Below, one piece after another: positions 14,349-23,639 of a DNA stretch of 64,000 nt (positions are counted from its first letter, which is position 1; each line of letters begins with the position of its first letter). The DNA is from Marine Group II euryarchaeote MED-G38 (GTDB lineage: Archaea > Thermoplasmatota > Poseidoniia > Poseidoniales > Thalassarchaeaceae): contig NTJP01000005.1 of the NCBI GenBank assembly GCA_002457145.1, positions 43,255-107,254 of the forward strand. The letters run 5' to 3'. Both the position numbers and the translations under genes were made by a program. The notes beneath the pieces were generated by a model. The model did not search any database. It was not told where the DNA came from and saw only the letters and a list, made by a program, of their open reading frames with translations.

Positions 14349-16658
14349 TTATTCAATTGATTTACTAATAGTTATTATTACAGATTTACTAGTTGGGGTG
14401 TTACTCCTATCTGCTACGCTATCTAATGGTATCAAAGAATTAGACTCAGGAAAATATGTTGCAATATTACTTTTAGGAATGTCATACGGAATGACAAACC
14501 ATTTATGTGAAATTCTATTTTCACCTCGAAAATGTGAGGTTAGATCAACTAACTGAAATTTTTCAAAGTTATTATCTTTAATATCTTCGGGATTCATAAA
14601 TACTACTCTCCTTCCATTAGAAATACCCCTATATCTATCATTTAAACCATATATTGTGGTATTATATTGGTCATGAGAACGTATTGTCATCATTAAGAAT
14701 TGATTTAATTTGGCCTTCTTACTTGAGATATTGTGTTTAACAAACTCAGCTTTACCCGATTTAGTATTAAATGTCAAACTATCTCTAGGAGGATTTGGTA
14801 AATAAAAACCTCCATTATTTCGTAGTTTATTGTTGTAATTATCAAAACCACCAATACAAGAACTAATTAGATTTCTAATGTTATCGTAATCAATAGATAA
14901 ATTATGCCACTGTATTTTATTACGAGAGATTTTATTCTCTAAAGATAAAGCAATACCTGCTACTATGGCAGTTTCTGATTTTAAATTATTACTAATTGGT
15001 TTAGAATTACCACGTGATGAGTGAACAACACCCATTGAATTTTCTACTGAAATAATCTGATTACCTTGAGAAGTGTTGTCTATTTCTGTCCTACCCAAAC
15101 ATGGTAATATCAATGCTTTTTTCCCAGTAACAAGATGAGATCTATTAGGTTTTGTAGAAATTTGAACTGTTAACTTACAATTTTTTAGTGCACTTGCAGT
15201 TAATTTAGTATCTGACATTGCAGATAAAAAATTTCCTCCCATAGATAAAAATACTGTGTTATTATTATTTTTCATTAATTTTACTGCACCCACAGTATCG
15301 ACACCATGATCAATTGGTGCATCTATTCCTGTATTTGCTGTTAAAGATGATAAAAAATCTAAGTTAGGTTTATGATTTATCCCCATTGTTCTATCTCCTT
15401 GGACATTAGAATGGCCTCTGACCGGACAAATTCCAGCGCCAGGACGGCCTATGTGGCCACCTAATAATTGTAAATTAACTATTTCTTGAATTGTAGCAAC
15501 AGAATTTTTATGTTGTGTAATACCCATTGCCCAACAAACTATAGTAGATTTTGATTTGGAAATTATTGCACCTAATCTCTTGATATCTTGTATACTAACT
15601 CCGGAATGAACAGATATCTCTTCCCAATCGGTATTAATAACTTCTTCCAAATATTCATTAAAACCATTAGTATATTTTTTAATAAATTCTTTATCATAAT
15701 TTTCCCCTTCAATTATAACTTTTGAAAAACCTCTGAATAATGCCATATCTCCATTAATATTTACGGAAATATGCTCATCAGAAATTTTAACACCTTTACC
15801 CAATAAGTCTAATGGTTTTTGAGGGTGCTTGAATCCTACCATTCCTGTTTCTTTTAATGGATTGATACTTATTACTGAAGCTCCAGATTTCTTTGCATCA
15901 CTTAATGCTGAAAGCATTCGAGGATGGTTAGTTCCAGGATTTTGGCCTATTACTATAATTAAATCAGCCTTGTTAAAATCATCTAATTTTACTGTTCCTT
16001 TTCCTATTCCTATAGATTCAGTTAATGCTACCCCGGAAGATTCATGGCACATATTTGAACAATCAGGGAGGTTATTTGTACCGAACCATCTAGCAAGTAA
16101 CTGCCATAAAAAAGCTGCTTCATTACTAGTTCTACCAGATGTATAAAAAATTGATTGATTTATATCTTCTAAACTAGCTAGTTCGGTAGCAATAATATCG
16201 AAAGCTTCATCCCAACTTATTTTAGTATAATGCATACTGTTGGGCATTAAAACCATTGGATCGGTTATTCTACCTTGTTTATTTAACCAATTATCTGATT
16301 TTAGAGATAGTTCATTCACAGACCAATTTGACCAAAAATCCGGATCTGCCTTATTACTAGTTCTTTCATCGGCAACAGCTTTAGCACCATTCTCACAAAA
16401 TTCAAATCGTGAACGGTGATTATCAGGGTCGGGCCATGCGCACCCAGGGCAATCAAAACCTTGGAACCTATTCACTTTAGATAAATTATAAATTGAGGAG
16501 ACAAGATTATTACTCACACTATGAGAAAACGAAGCAAGAACTCCTGGGATTCCGGCCGCTGTCGATTTAGGTTTACTCAACTTTGGAGGATTTTTTTCCA
16601 AAGGTGTAAGCTCATTTACAGGACCCCTCATAGTAGTTGACAGTGATGACGTGTACAT
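14349..16658 (-). CDS. FdhA/YdeP-type molybdopterin oxidoreductase
   Basis: Molybdopterin oxidoreductase of the FdhF/YdeP alpha-subunit family, cytoplasmic by lack of a Tat signal. The N-terminal region has FDCPGCAWPDP and FCENGAKAVADE, typical of this subgroup, then SWDEAFDIIATEL, FYTSGRTSNEA and SNMCHESSG, where Cys rather than selenocysteine occupies the position near the metal. Later segments GAGICPVRGHSNVQGDRTMG and NRSHLVTGKKALILPCLGR are also typical. Start at 16658 is used; MRGPVNELTP (10th codon) is possible. fdhD lies directly upstream on the same strand. Formate is the default guess, but YdeP-like enzymes have uncertain substrates. Confidence 0.9.
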   Translation of the reverse strand: MYTSSLSTTMRGPVNELTPLEKNPPKLSKPKSTAAGIPGVLASFSHSVSNNLVSSIYNLSKVNRFQGFDCPGCAWPDPDNHRSRFEFCENGAKAVADERTSNKADPDFWSNWSVNELSLKSDNWLNKQGRITDPMVLMPNSMHYTKISWDEAFDIIATELASLEDINQSIFYTSGRTSNEAAFLWQLLARWFGTNNLPDCSNMCHESSGVALTESIGIGKGTVKLDDFNKADLIIVIGQNPGTNHPRMLSALSDAKKSGASVISINPLKETGMVGFKHPQKPLDLLGKGVKISDEHISVNINGDMALFRGFSKVIIEGENYDKEFIKKYTNGFNEYLEEVINTDWEEISVHSGVSIQDIKRLGAIISKSKSTIVCWAMGITQHKNSVATIQEIVNLQLLGGHIGRPGAGICPVRGHSNVQGDRTMGINHKPNLDFLSSLTANTGIDAPIDHGVDTVGAVKLMKNNNNTVFLSMGGNFLSAMSDTKLTASALKNCKLTVQISTKPNRSHLVTGKKALILPCLGRTEIDNTSQGNQIISVENSMGVVHSSRGNSKPISNNLKSETAIVAGIALSLENKISRNKIQWHNLSIDYDNIRNLISSCIGGFDNYNNKLRNNGGFYLPNPPRDSLTFNTKSGKAEFVKHNISSKKAKLNQFLMMTIRSHDQYNTTIYGLNDRYRGISNGRRVVFMNPEDIKDNNFEKFQLVDLTSHFRGENRISHKWFVIPYDIPKSNIATYFPESNSLIPLDSVADRSNTPTSKSVIITISKSIE

Positions 16659-16684
16659 CAGGTCTTTTATAGAAATGTATAAAA

Positions 16685-17485
16685 TTATTGAATTCTCTTG
16701 GAACCTGAAAAAATTGTTATCTTATTTTTCTTAGCGAATCCAATTAGTGTCATTCCATGTTCTGTGGCTAAGTCAATTGCTAAACTACTTGGTGCACCTA
16801 TGGCAATCATTATTGGAAACCCAGCCCTAAGAGATTTTTGGACAAGTTCAAAAGAGGCTCTGCCAGAGATGACTACGATTTCTTCTCTTATAGGTAAATT
16901 ATCATTATTTAATGCATCTCCAATTAATTTATCCATGGCATTATGCCTTCCTATGTCTTCTGCAATGGAGATTAATGAACCTGAAATATCTATTCTGGCG
17001 CATGCATGAGTTCCGCCAGTAGAAGAAAAGAAGTTTTGTCCATTCTGCAGAGCGGACAATGCATTAGCGATTATATTGATATTAATATGAATATTATCCG
17101 ATAGTTCGGGGCCATGAAGGTGTATTAAATTAGATATAGATTCCTTACCACAAATGCCACAAGAAGATGTCATGGTTAGTTTTCTATTGTGTTCTTGTGG
17201 GTTAAATTCTACATTATTAGATAAAATTACTTTATTATAATCAGTATTTTCTATTATTTCAATTATGTCAGACTTAGATGAGATTATTCCCTCATTGTAC
17301 AACAATCCTTTAATTAGATCGGAGTCATTTCCAGGTGTTCGCATCAATAAACCTAGTGAAAAATCTAAGTTATCTTTACTAGAAATTTTTATTGACAATG
17401 GAGATTCTACAGAAACATAATCTATATCTCTTTTGATTGAGTCATCTTCAATTCTAATTATGTCCCTAGATTCGATGCCTTCCAT
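16685..17485 (-). CDS. fdhD: FdhD sulfurtransferase
   Basis: Transfers sulfur to the molybdenum cofactor of formate dehydrogenase-type enzymes. The active-site loop SSCGICGKESI carries the essential CxxC, and later GGTHACARID and DIGRHNAMDKLIG are family signatures, with ISGRASFELVQKSLRAG near the end. At 266 residues the length is normal. It precedes the FdhA-like gene by 26 bp on the same strand, so the pair forms a functional unit. It is divergent from the Fe-S carrier gene across about 90 bp. Confidence 0.95.
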   Translation of the reverse strand: MEGIESRDIIRIEDDSIKRDIDYVSVESPLSIKISSKDNLDFSLGLLMRTPGNDSDLIKGLLYNEGIISSKSDIIEIIENTDYNKVILSNNVEFNPQEHNRKLTMTSSCGICGKESISNLIHLHGPELSDNIHININIIANALSALQNGQNFFSSTGGTHACARIDISGSLISIAEDIGRHNAMDKLIGDALNNDNLPIREEIVVISGRASFELVQKSLRAGFPIMIAIGAPSSLAIDLATEHGMTLIGFAKKNKITIFSGSKRIQ

Positions 17486-17575
17486 GTTACTCCGCAGAGG
17501 GTTTTCCGTTATGATTAATGGGTAGAGGAAGTATCAAACACAATTATTCAAATAACCCCTACACTACAGCGATAT

Positions 17576-17962
17576 ATGGGTCTGTTAGATGGTTCTGGAT
17601 TTTCATTACCAGTTTTCTCAGAAGTTAATGTAGTAGATGTTCAAATTGATGTTACTGAATCAGCTCAGTTAGCAATGAAAAAATCGATGGAGGGAGATGA
17701 AAACACTCATGTATTGATAATAAGTGCTGAAGCAGGTGGATGCTCAGGATATTTATATGATATGAAAATTACTGAAGATCCGAAAGATGATAATTTCCAA
17801 AGAATAAGAATTGGAAATGTTAGCATACTAATTCACAATAAAGATAGTTCATTATTAAACGGGATAAAGCTAGATTACAAAGACACCCTTATGGGAGGTG
17901 GATTTCAAATTGAAAATCCTAGTGCTGATCGGGAATGTGGTTGTGGACAATCATTCGGCTAA
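17576..17962 (+). CDS. A-type Fe-S cluster carrier (IscA/SufA/ErpA family)
   Basis: Carrier that accepts and delivers Fe-S clusters. The three conserved Cys are visible in EAGGCSGYLYDM and the C-terminal ECGCGQSF. The core begins around residue 22 with VTESAQLAMKK; the first ~20 residues (GLLDGSGFSLPVF) are extra. Length 128. The gene lies 14 bp before a YgfZ/Iba57-like gene on the same strand, the known partner of A-type carriers in mitochondria and bacteria. The ORF reads divergently from fdhD. Confidence 0.93.
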   Translation: MGLLDGSGFSLPVFSEVNVVDVQIDVTESAQLAMKKSMEGDENTHVLIISAEAGGCSGYLYDMKITEDPKDDNFQRIRIGNVSILIHNKDSSLLNGIKLDYKDTLMGGGFQIENPSADRECGCGQSFG

Positions 17963-17976
17963 GGTGTTGAAAATTC

Positions 17977-18912
17977 TTGTTAAATTTATATCCCACAGAT
18001 TTTTATTATGAAATAAAATCTAGTTATACAATTATCCGAGGAAAAGATGGAATTAAACATCTGGAAAGAGTACTGACAACCAAAATTGAGAATATTGAAT
18101 TTGGAAATAAGCATGAGTCGCTTTTGTGTGATTTAAATGGAAGGGTTATTGATCTTTTGACCATATACATTATTAAAAATGAATTATTAATTGTTGGTAA
18201 TTCTATAAAAGGAGACGAAGTAAGAAGAATATTATCAACAGGAATACCGTGGAATGAAGATATAATTGTACTAAATGCGGACGAAAGTATAAGAAAAGTT
18301 ATATTATCAGGTGATAAAATAAATAGAATATTTAAAAATATTTATGATTCCATACTAAAATTAAAAGATTTTGACTGGTTGGAAAGTGGAGATAATATTA
18401 TTTCCACGAATAATCGACATAAAATTACTTCAATAGAAATTTTAATGCCTAAAAATGAAATGAATATTATTAAAGAAAAATTGATAGAAAATAAATTTAA
18501 GATGATTAATGAAAAAGAATGGAATAAGTTTAGAATAGACGTTGGAATTATCAATCACAAAGAAATAGACAATAGGATACCATTTAATGTAGGGATGAAA
18601 GAGTTAGTTAAGATGGATAAAGGATGTTATCCGGGGCAAGAAATACATGCTCGACTAGAAAGTCGGGGAAAATTAACAAAAACCCTAGTTAGGTTAAGCT
18701 GTCAAAATTTTCTGAAGGAAGGAGAATATAAAATTGATGGGGGCGGAAAAATAATAATTACAACTGCATATGATGGAAAAGGTAATAAATCTAAATTCTT
18801 AGGGATTATACCCATTAAATATGTTGAAATGGATAAAATAGTACTAACTAATGGAATTGAAATGGTAATAGAAGAAGTCGTTAGTTTTCAATCTCTAAAT
18901 TTTCACCGCTAG
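17977..18912 (+). CDS. YgfZ/Iba57-like GcvT-fold protein
   Basis: Folate-binding GcvT-superfamily protein of the YgfZ/Iba57 (COG0354) type, needed for maturation or repair of certain Fe-S enzymes. The signature KGCYPGQEIHAR (about residue 213) is present, with the conserved Cys. N-terminal folds (SLLCDLNGRVIDLLTIY) fit the family. The start is TTG 17977 with AAGGTG upstream. At 311 residues it is of normal length. It follows the A-type carrier gene immediately, matching the ISCA-IBA57 partnership. The last 32 bp overlap the end of the convergent membrane-protein gene. Confidence 0.88.
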   Translation: MLNLYPTDFYYEIKSSYTIIRGKDGIKHLERVLTTKIENIEFGNKHESLLCDLNGRVIDLLTIYIIKNELLIVGNSIKGDEVRRILSTGIPWNEDIIVLNADESIRKVILSGDKINRIFKNIYDSILKLKDFDWLESGDNIISTNNRHKITSIEILMPKNEMNIIKEKLIENKFKMINEKEWNKFRIDVGIINHKEIDNRIPFNVGMKELVKMDKGCYPGQEIHARLESRGKLTKTLVRLSCQNFLKEGEYKIDGGGKIIITTAYDGKGNKSKFLGIIPIKYVEMDKIVLTNGIEMVIEEVVSFQSLNFHR

Positions 18913-19945
18913 ATATCCATTCAGATAAAGGCATGACTGGAGACAAGTGCAATGAACCTTTATCCCTGGTAAATAGGTATAATGTAGGTTTGAAGATGTC
19001 AATCATTTGTTTTTGGAAAGAATTCCTTACTGAGGACCCTCTTAACCTGAAAAATATTAATTCAACTGTTATTCCTATTACTGTGGCCGTATAAAGAACA
19101 AGTAGAACACTTATTGAGAATGCAACGGGATCTGACAAGGATTGATCTGCTCTTATCTGACCTCCATACATCAATTGCCTTGATAATAAAAATAGTAATC
19201 CAACTCCAACCCATGGACCTAATGCATTTTCAACGAAAGTATCCATAGGAATTAGTCTACGATTAGTTGGATCTGCAAAAACCAATGAGCTCGCCGTTGC
19301 CGCTCTAATAACCGAAATAAATGAAACTAAAAAAATATAAACAATTGCACTAACTAACATAATATTCTTTGCACTAATGGGCATGTATGATATAATCAGA
19401 TAAGTGAATAATCCCAAAAAAACTGTAATTGGCATCCTATGTATTGAGGCTAAAACTCTGTCTAATTCTTTGGCACCATCATCCAATCTAGGTATTCCTA
19501 TAATTTCCCAACGTGTTAATTTTTGAACAATTCTGGCAACCATAGATAAGAGTGATTTTTCTATTAATAACCATTCAATTAATCTTAAAACGGGCATCAT
19601 TGGTAATGTTATTATAGCCGCAAATAATCCTACTAATGGCCAAACTATTAGGCTAGGGAAAAGTAAAAAATGCGATAATCTGAGAGGGTGTAAAAGGTCT
19701 GATTCTATACGTGCCTGTCTGTCAGAAGTTAAGTGAACTTTACGGGCCTCTGCATCTAATTGGGATCGATATTTACGAATGGGTATCCCTGCATCCAATA
19801 CTCTTCTTACTTTCTCCCTGTAATCTTCTTGTTCAGGCTCCATCCCTACCCACCAGCGCCATGCAAAAGATACTGGAAGAGCAAGAATAACCGGACCTAA
19901 TAGAATGAGTACTGCTGTAAAAAGTGTCTCAAGTGATTCCGCCAT
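18881..19945 (-). CDS. multi-span membrane protein, unknown
   Basis: A 354-residue integral membrane protein. Hydrophobic segments are seen near residues 8-28, 93-120, 180-200, 202-222, 250-268 and 285-305, with cytoplasmic basic stretches between them. Base use looks a little less AT-rich than its neighbours. The N-terminal loop (EDYREKVRRVLDAG) is charged. No transporter or enzyme motif was recognised. It ends inside the 3' end of the YgfZ-like gene and starts about 100 bp from serA, divergently. Confidence 0.75.
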   Translation of the reverse strand: MAESLETLFTAVLILLGPVILALPVSFAWRWWVGMEPEQEDYREKVRRVLDAGIPIRKYRSQLDAEARKVHLTSDRQARIESDLLHPLRLSHFLLFPSLIVWPLVGLFAAIITLPMMPVLRLIEWLLIEKSLLSMVARIVQKLTRWEIIGIPRLDDGAKELDRVLASIHRMPITVFLGLFTYLIISYMPISAKNIMLVSAIVYIFLVSFISVIRAATASSLVFADPTNRRLIPMDTFVENALGPWVGVGLLFLLSRQLMYGGQIRADQSLSDPVAFSISVLLVLYTATVIGITVELIFFRLRGSSVRNSFQKQMIDIFKPTLYLFTRDKGSLHLSPVMPLSEWISSGENLEIEN

Positions 19946-20049
19946 GTGTCACGCTGAAGATGTCATAGTCAATAATAAAGCGGTTAGAAAATCAATTAAT
20001 TGTATGATTATAGATAAAGTTCATTGAATAGGCACCAGTGAGAATCTAC

Positions 20050-21024
20050 ATGGCTAGAATATTAGTTAGTGATGGTATGGCAAAAAAAGCTATCGAGAGG
20101 CTTAAAGAAATTGGCTTTGAAGTTACGGAAAAACATTATTCACATGAAGAATTATCATCTGGAATTCTAAATAACTATGATGCGATAGTAGTTAGAAGTG
20201 CTACAAAACTAACTGAAAAGGTATTATCAACTATTGAAAATGAAAAAGGTATTAGATTTATTGGTAGAGCAGGTGTTGGAATTGATAATATTAATCTTGA
20301 AGAGGCATCTAGAAGAGGTATATTAGTGTGTAATACCCCCCAATCATCCACGCAAAGTGTTGTTGAGTTGACAATAGGACACCTAATCACATCTACTAGA
20401 CATATTGCTACAGGAGATAGAAAATTAAGAGAAAATAACTGGGCAAAAAAAGAATTAAGAGGTACCGAATTGTCAGGAAAAAATTTGGGATTAATTGGGT
20501 ATGGAAGGATTGCCCAAGGAGTAAGTGGAGTTGCAAAGGCCTTTGGAATGAATATTCATTGTTATGATCCATATATATCTAAGGAGTTCGCAAAAAAGGA
20601 TGATTGTATTATTCATAAAAATATTGATGATGTATTTAAAAATTGTACTCACATATCAATACATTGTAATCTTAACGAAGAGACATATCATTTAGTCAAT
20701 GAAGAAAGAATAGAAATGATGCCCGAATATGGCTCAGATGGAATGAAATGTGGAAGGCATATTGTAAATTGTGCCAGAGGGGGAATTGTTGATGAGGAAT
20801 CAATAATAAGAACACTAAAGAATGGAGTTTTATCTTCTGCGGCACTTGATGTTTTTGAGCAGGAACCATTGAATTTAAGTTTATTATTAGAGCAAGAGAA
20901 CTTTCATGGTACACCTCATATTGGGGCTTCAACAATAGAAGCCCAAAGTAGAATTGGTGATGAAATGGTGATATTACTAAAAGATTTTTTCAATGGTGAG
21001 AGACCTCATTCAGCAATTAACTAA
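20050..21024 (+). CDS. serA: D-3-phosphoglycerate dehydrogenase (short form)
   Basis: First enzyme of serine synthesis, NAD-dependent 2-hydroxyacid dehydrogenase. Features: AIVVRSATKLTEKVL, GRAGVGIDNIN, the Rossmann glycine motif GLIGYGRIAQGV, NCARGGIVDEESI with the catalytic Arg, and HIGASTIEAQSRIG with the His near the end. It lacks the C-terminal ACT regulatory domain, so serine feedback through ACT is not expected. The start is ATG 20050 (MARILVSDG); the track extends to GTG 20038. A role on a related 2-hydroxyacid cannot be fully excluded. Confidence 0.88.
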   Translation: MARILVSDGMAKKAIERLKEIGFEVTEKHYSHEELSSGILNNYDAIVVRSATKLTEKVLSTIENEKGIRFIGRAGVGIDNINLEEASRRGILVCNTPQSSTQSVVELTIGHLITSTRHIATGDRKLRENNWAKKELRGTELSGKNLGLIGYGRIAQGVSGVAKAFGMNIHCYDPYISKEFAKKDDCIIHKNIDDVFKNCTHISIHCNLNEETYHLVNEERIEMMPEYGSDGMKCGRHIVNCARGGIVDEESIIRTLKNGVLSSAALDVFEQEPLNLSLLLEQENFHGTPHIGASTIEAQSRIGDEMVILLKDFFNGERPHSAIN

Positions 21025-21025
21025 A

Positions 21026-23500
21026 TCATTCTAGATTATGCATCCTTACTAAAGCAACGGATATTATTTCAAGTTCTTTAGGAATTTCTACACCAGAAAT
21101 TGCAGATTTTAAGGAAAGCCCATTATCTTTCTTTTTCTTCCAAACGGAAGAATTGAAATCTATTATAAGTTGGGATATAGTATCTAAATTTATAAAGTGA
21201 CTAGGTACATTGAGATCTAAATTTGGATATTTATCTGCTGTAATACTGCTTTTATTATATAATGTTAAAGATATATGGTGGCAAAAGAATGGGCAAATAG
21301 GTGTAAAAACAGTAATTATATCCTTTACAATCCTATGTAACGTCCATGAAGCATTTGCGTCATCGGAATATAATCTGGTTTTAGCCATCTCTAACCAATG
21401 GCTTGGAAATATCCCAGTTGCAAAATTCTTAATTGATTGAGCAGCGGTATATATATCAATATCTATCCAGGATTTATGTATGTTTTCCATATTTCTAATA
21501 TGTTCAGATAAAATCCAAATGTCTTCTGCCGGTAAATCTACAGGTTGAGTATCTAGATTAATAGGTACATCAAACTGGCTAGCAAATCTTGCAACATTAA
21601 ATATTTTAGTTAAAACTCCAAAATATTTTGATTCAATTTCTTCTGGGTTGATATGGAAATCATCGCCAACCTGAGCATCACATGCTTTCCACAAACGAAA
21701 ACATTCACTACCTATTTTCTTAGCTTGCAAATGAACCTGTTTACCGTCTGGACCCTTAATTTTCCATGAGCCGGTTCTACCTCCAAAGCCACATTCTAAA
21801 ACAGAATTTGCATCTATGCCGTTACCAACAGATTTAGACATTTTTCTGCCCCAAGGATCCATTCCTAGACCATCTATCCAAATATGATTAAATGCAGGTT
21901 TGTCTAGTAAGAGTGTACTCTTTAGCATTGTATAATAAAGCCAGGTCCTTACTATTTCTTTACCTTGAGGTCTGAGGGCTGTTGGAAAAGATCTTCTAAA
22001 TAAGTCATTATCGTTTAGATATCCTGAAACAAATAAATTAGAGTTTGATGAGTCCATCCATGTATCAAAAACTTTATTTTCACCTTTAATCAATCCAAGA
22101 TGTGGAAGATCTTTATCATATTTGCAGATAAATTCTCTAGATTTTCTATCCAATACTTCTGAGCCTGCAGGTGGTAAATCTTTCCATGGCTGGACATATT
22201 TTCCCGTAGGAGGAAGAATTATTTTAGTTCCATCTTCAGAATACCAAATAGGTATTTCTGTGTGATACCAACGTCTTCTACTTATTGGCCAATCTATTGA
22301 AATACCCTCCATCCAGTCATTAAGAAATTGTCTATTTCTTTCAGGTATTACACGACTTTGTTTTGAAAGTTCTAGAATTCGGTTCTGTATATGAGTTTGT
22401 TTCACGTACCATTCTTTTAGTAAAATTATTTCTATAGGATTATTTCCTCTTTCACTTACAGGAATTTCTTGTATATGATCTTGAATTGTGGAAATTAAAT
22501 TATTATCTGACAATAGTTCAATGGCCTTATCACGCGCATCCATCACCGATAGGCCAAAAAGAGGTCCGGAAATAGATGTCAATTTACCTTCTAAGTCTAT
22601 AGCTTGAAATGGTTTTAATTTTAATTCTCTGAATATAGATACATCATTTTGATCGCCGAAAGAACAGACCATTAAAACACCAGAACCAAAATCCATTTTT
22701 ACTGATGGGTGTGAAACGATTTTTACAGTTTTTGTTCTATTTTTTACCTCAATTGGTAAAAAAATATTTTTACCAATTAATTCTTTGTATCTAGAATCTT
22801 CTGGATGTACAACTACTACGCCACATGCACAAATCATTTCCGGCCTTGTTGTTGTAATTATTACTTCTTGATTATCTTCAGTGAACCATCTTACATCGCA
22901 TAATTTAGTATTTCTTTTAACTCTATGAACTTCTGCATCAGCTATTGTAGTTCCTTCTACTGGGTCATATATATTTGGTCTTAAATCCTCAATAATCTCT
23001 CCTTTTTTGAATAAATCTACGAAAATTGCCTGTGTAATGGCCCTATAATTTGGAGAATCTGTATGATATTCCTTATCAAAATCACATGATAATCCTACTC
23101 TTTTAGCGGTAAGTTTCATTTCCTGTGTATATCCTTCTATGGTTTCTTTACATAAATTTAGGAATTCTTCTCTATCAAATGTTCGCATCTTTCGACCCAT
23201 CTTTTTTTCTACAGTAAATTCTATATTTATTCCATTTCTATCAACTCCCCATGGAAAAAATACTTCTTTACCAAGGAGTCTTTGACTTCTGGCTATGACG
23301 TCGATCATACTATATTGTGCAACTGCACCAATATGCCAGGTTCCACTTGGATATGGCGGAGGAGTATCTATAACGAATATCTCTTTCTTACTTTTTGGAT
23401 TAAACGTATATACATCACCTATGTCATTGTAATGATTTTCTTGAATTATCTTTTCCAAATCTATTGACCATCTCTTTTCAGAAATTTTGGGATTACTCAT
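21026..23500 (-). CDS. valS: valyl-tRNA synthetase
   Basis: Class I aminoacyl-tRNA synthetase. The HIGH motif appears as TWHIGA, KMSKS as RKMSKSVGNG, and the ValRS core DWPISRRRWYHTEIPIW is diagnostic. An editing (CP1) domain with TTTRPEMICACGVVVVHP and GVLMVCSFGDQND lies between. The C-terminal anticodon domain is present, and the long coiled-coil of bacterial ValRS is absent. The start is ATG 23500, preceded by GAGGGGAAG; the track's upstream start (23530) adds residues unlike the family. Length 824. Confidence 0.95.
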   Translation of the reverse strand: MSNPKISEKRWSIDLEKIIQENHYNDIGDVYTFNPKSKKEIFVIDTPPPYPSGTWHIGAVAQYSMIDVIARSQRLLGKEVFFPWGVDRNGINIEFTVEKKMGRKMRTFDREEFLNLCKETIEGYTQEMKLTAKRVGLSCDFDKEYHTDSPNYRAITQAIFVDLFKKGEIIEDLRPNIYDPVEGTTIADAEVHRVKRNTKLCDVRWFTEDNQEVIITTTRPEMICACGVVVVHPEDSRYKELIGKNIFLPIEVKNRTKTVKIVSHPSVKMDFGSGVLMVCSFGDQNDVSIFRELKLKPFQAIDLEGKLTSISGPLFGLSVMDARDKAIELLSDNNLISTIQDHIQEIPVSERGNNPIEIILLKEWYVKQTHIQNRILELSKQSRVIPERNRQFLNDWMEGISIDWPISRRRWYHTEIPIWYSEDGTKIILPPTGKYVQPWKDLPPAGSEVLDRKSREFICKYDKDLPHLGLIKGENKVFDTWMDSSNSNLFVSGYLNDNDLFRRSFPTALRPQGKEIVRTWLYYTMLKSTLLLDKPAFNHIWIDGLGMDPWGRKMSKSVGNGIDANSVLECGFGGRTGSWKIKGPDGKQVHLQAKKIGSECFRLWKACDAQVGDDFHINPEEIESKYFGVLTKIFNVARFASQFDVPINLDTQPVDLPAEDIWILSEHIRNMENIHKSWIDIDIYTAAQSIKNFATGIFPSHWLEMAKTRLYSDDANASWTLHRIVKDIITVFTPICPFFCHHISLTLYNKSSITADKYPNLDLNVPSHFINLDTISQLIIDFNSSVWKKKKDNGLSLKSAISGVEIPKELEIISVALVRMHNLE

Positions 23501-23639
23501 ATTCTTCCCCTCTATTATTATATGTGGCATACTAAGTTACTCTTGACCGTTACCAATCATTCATAGAAATATAGACCTTTTTTGAATTGAACAGACGAGA
23601 GGTTGAAGTTCTTGGTTCATACAGGTAGCATTGAGTGGC

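Noticed and set aside
14349-16658. Selenocysteine in the FdhA-like protein
   Set aside because: The relevant position is Cys in SNMCHESSG and there is no in-frame TGA or SECIS-like element.
20038-20049. GTG start for serA
   Set aside because: ATG 20050 begins the family-like MARILVSDG sequence and no ribosome-binding site supports the GTG.
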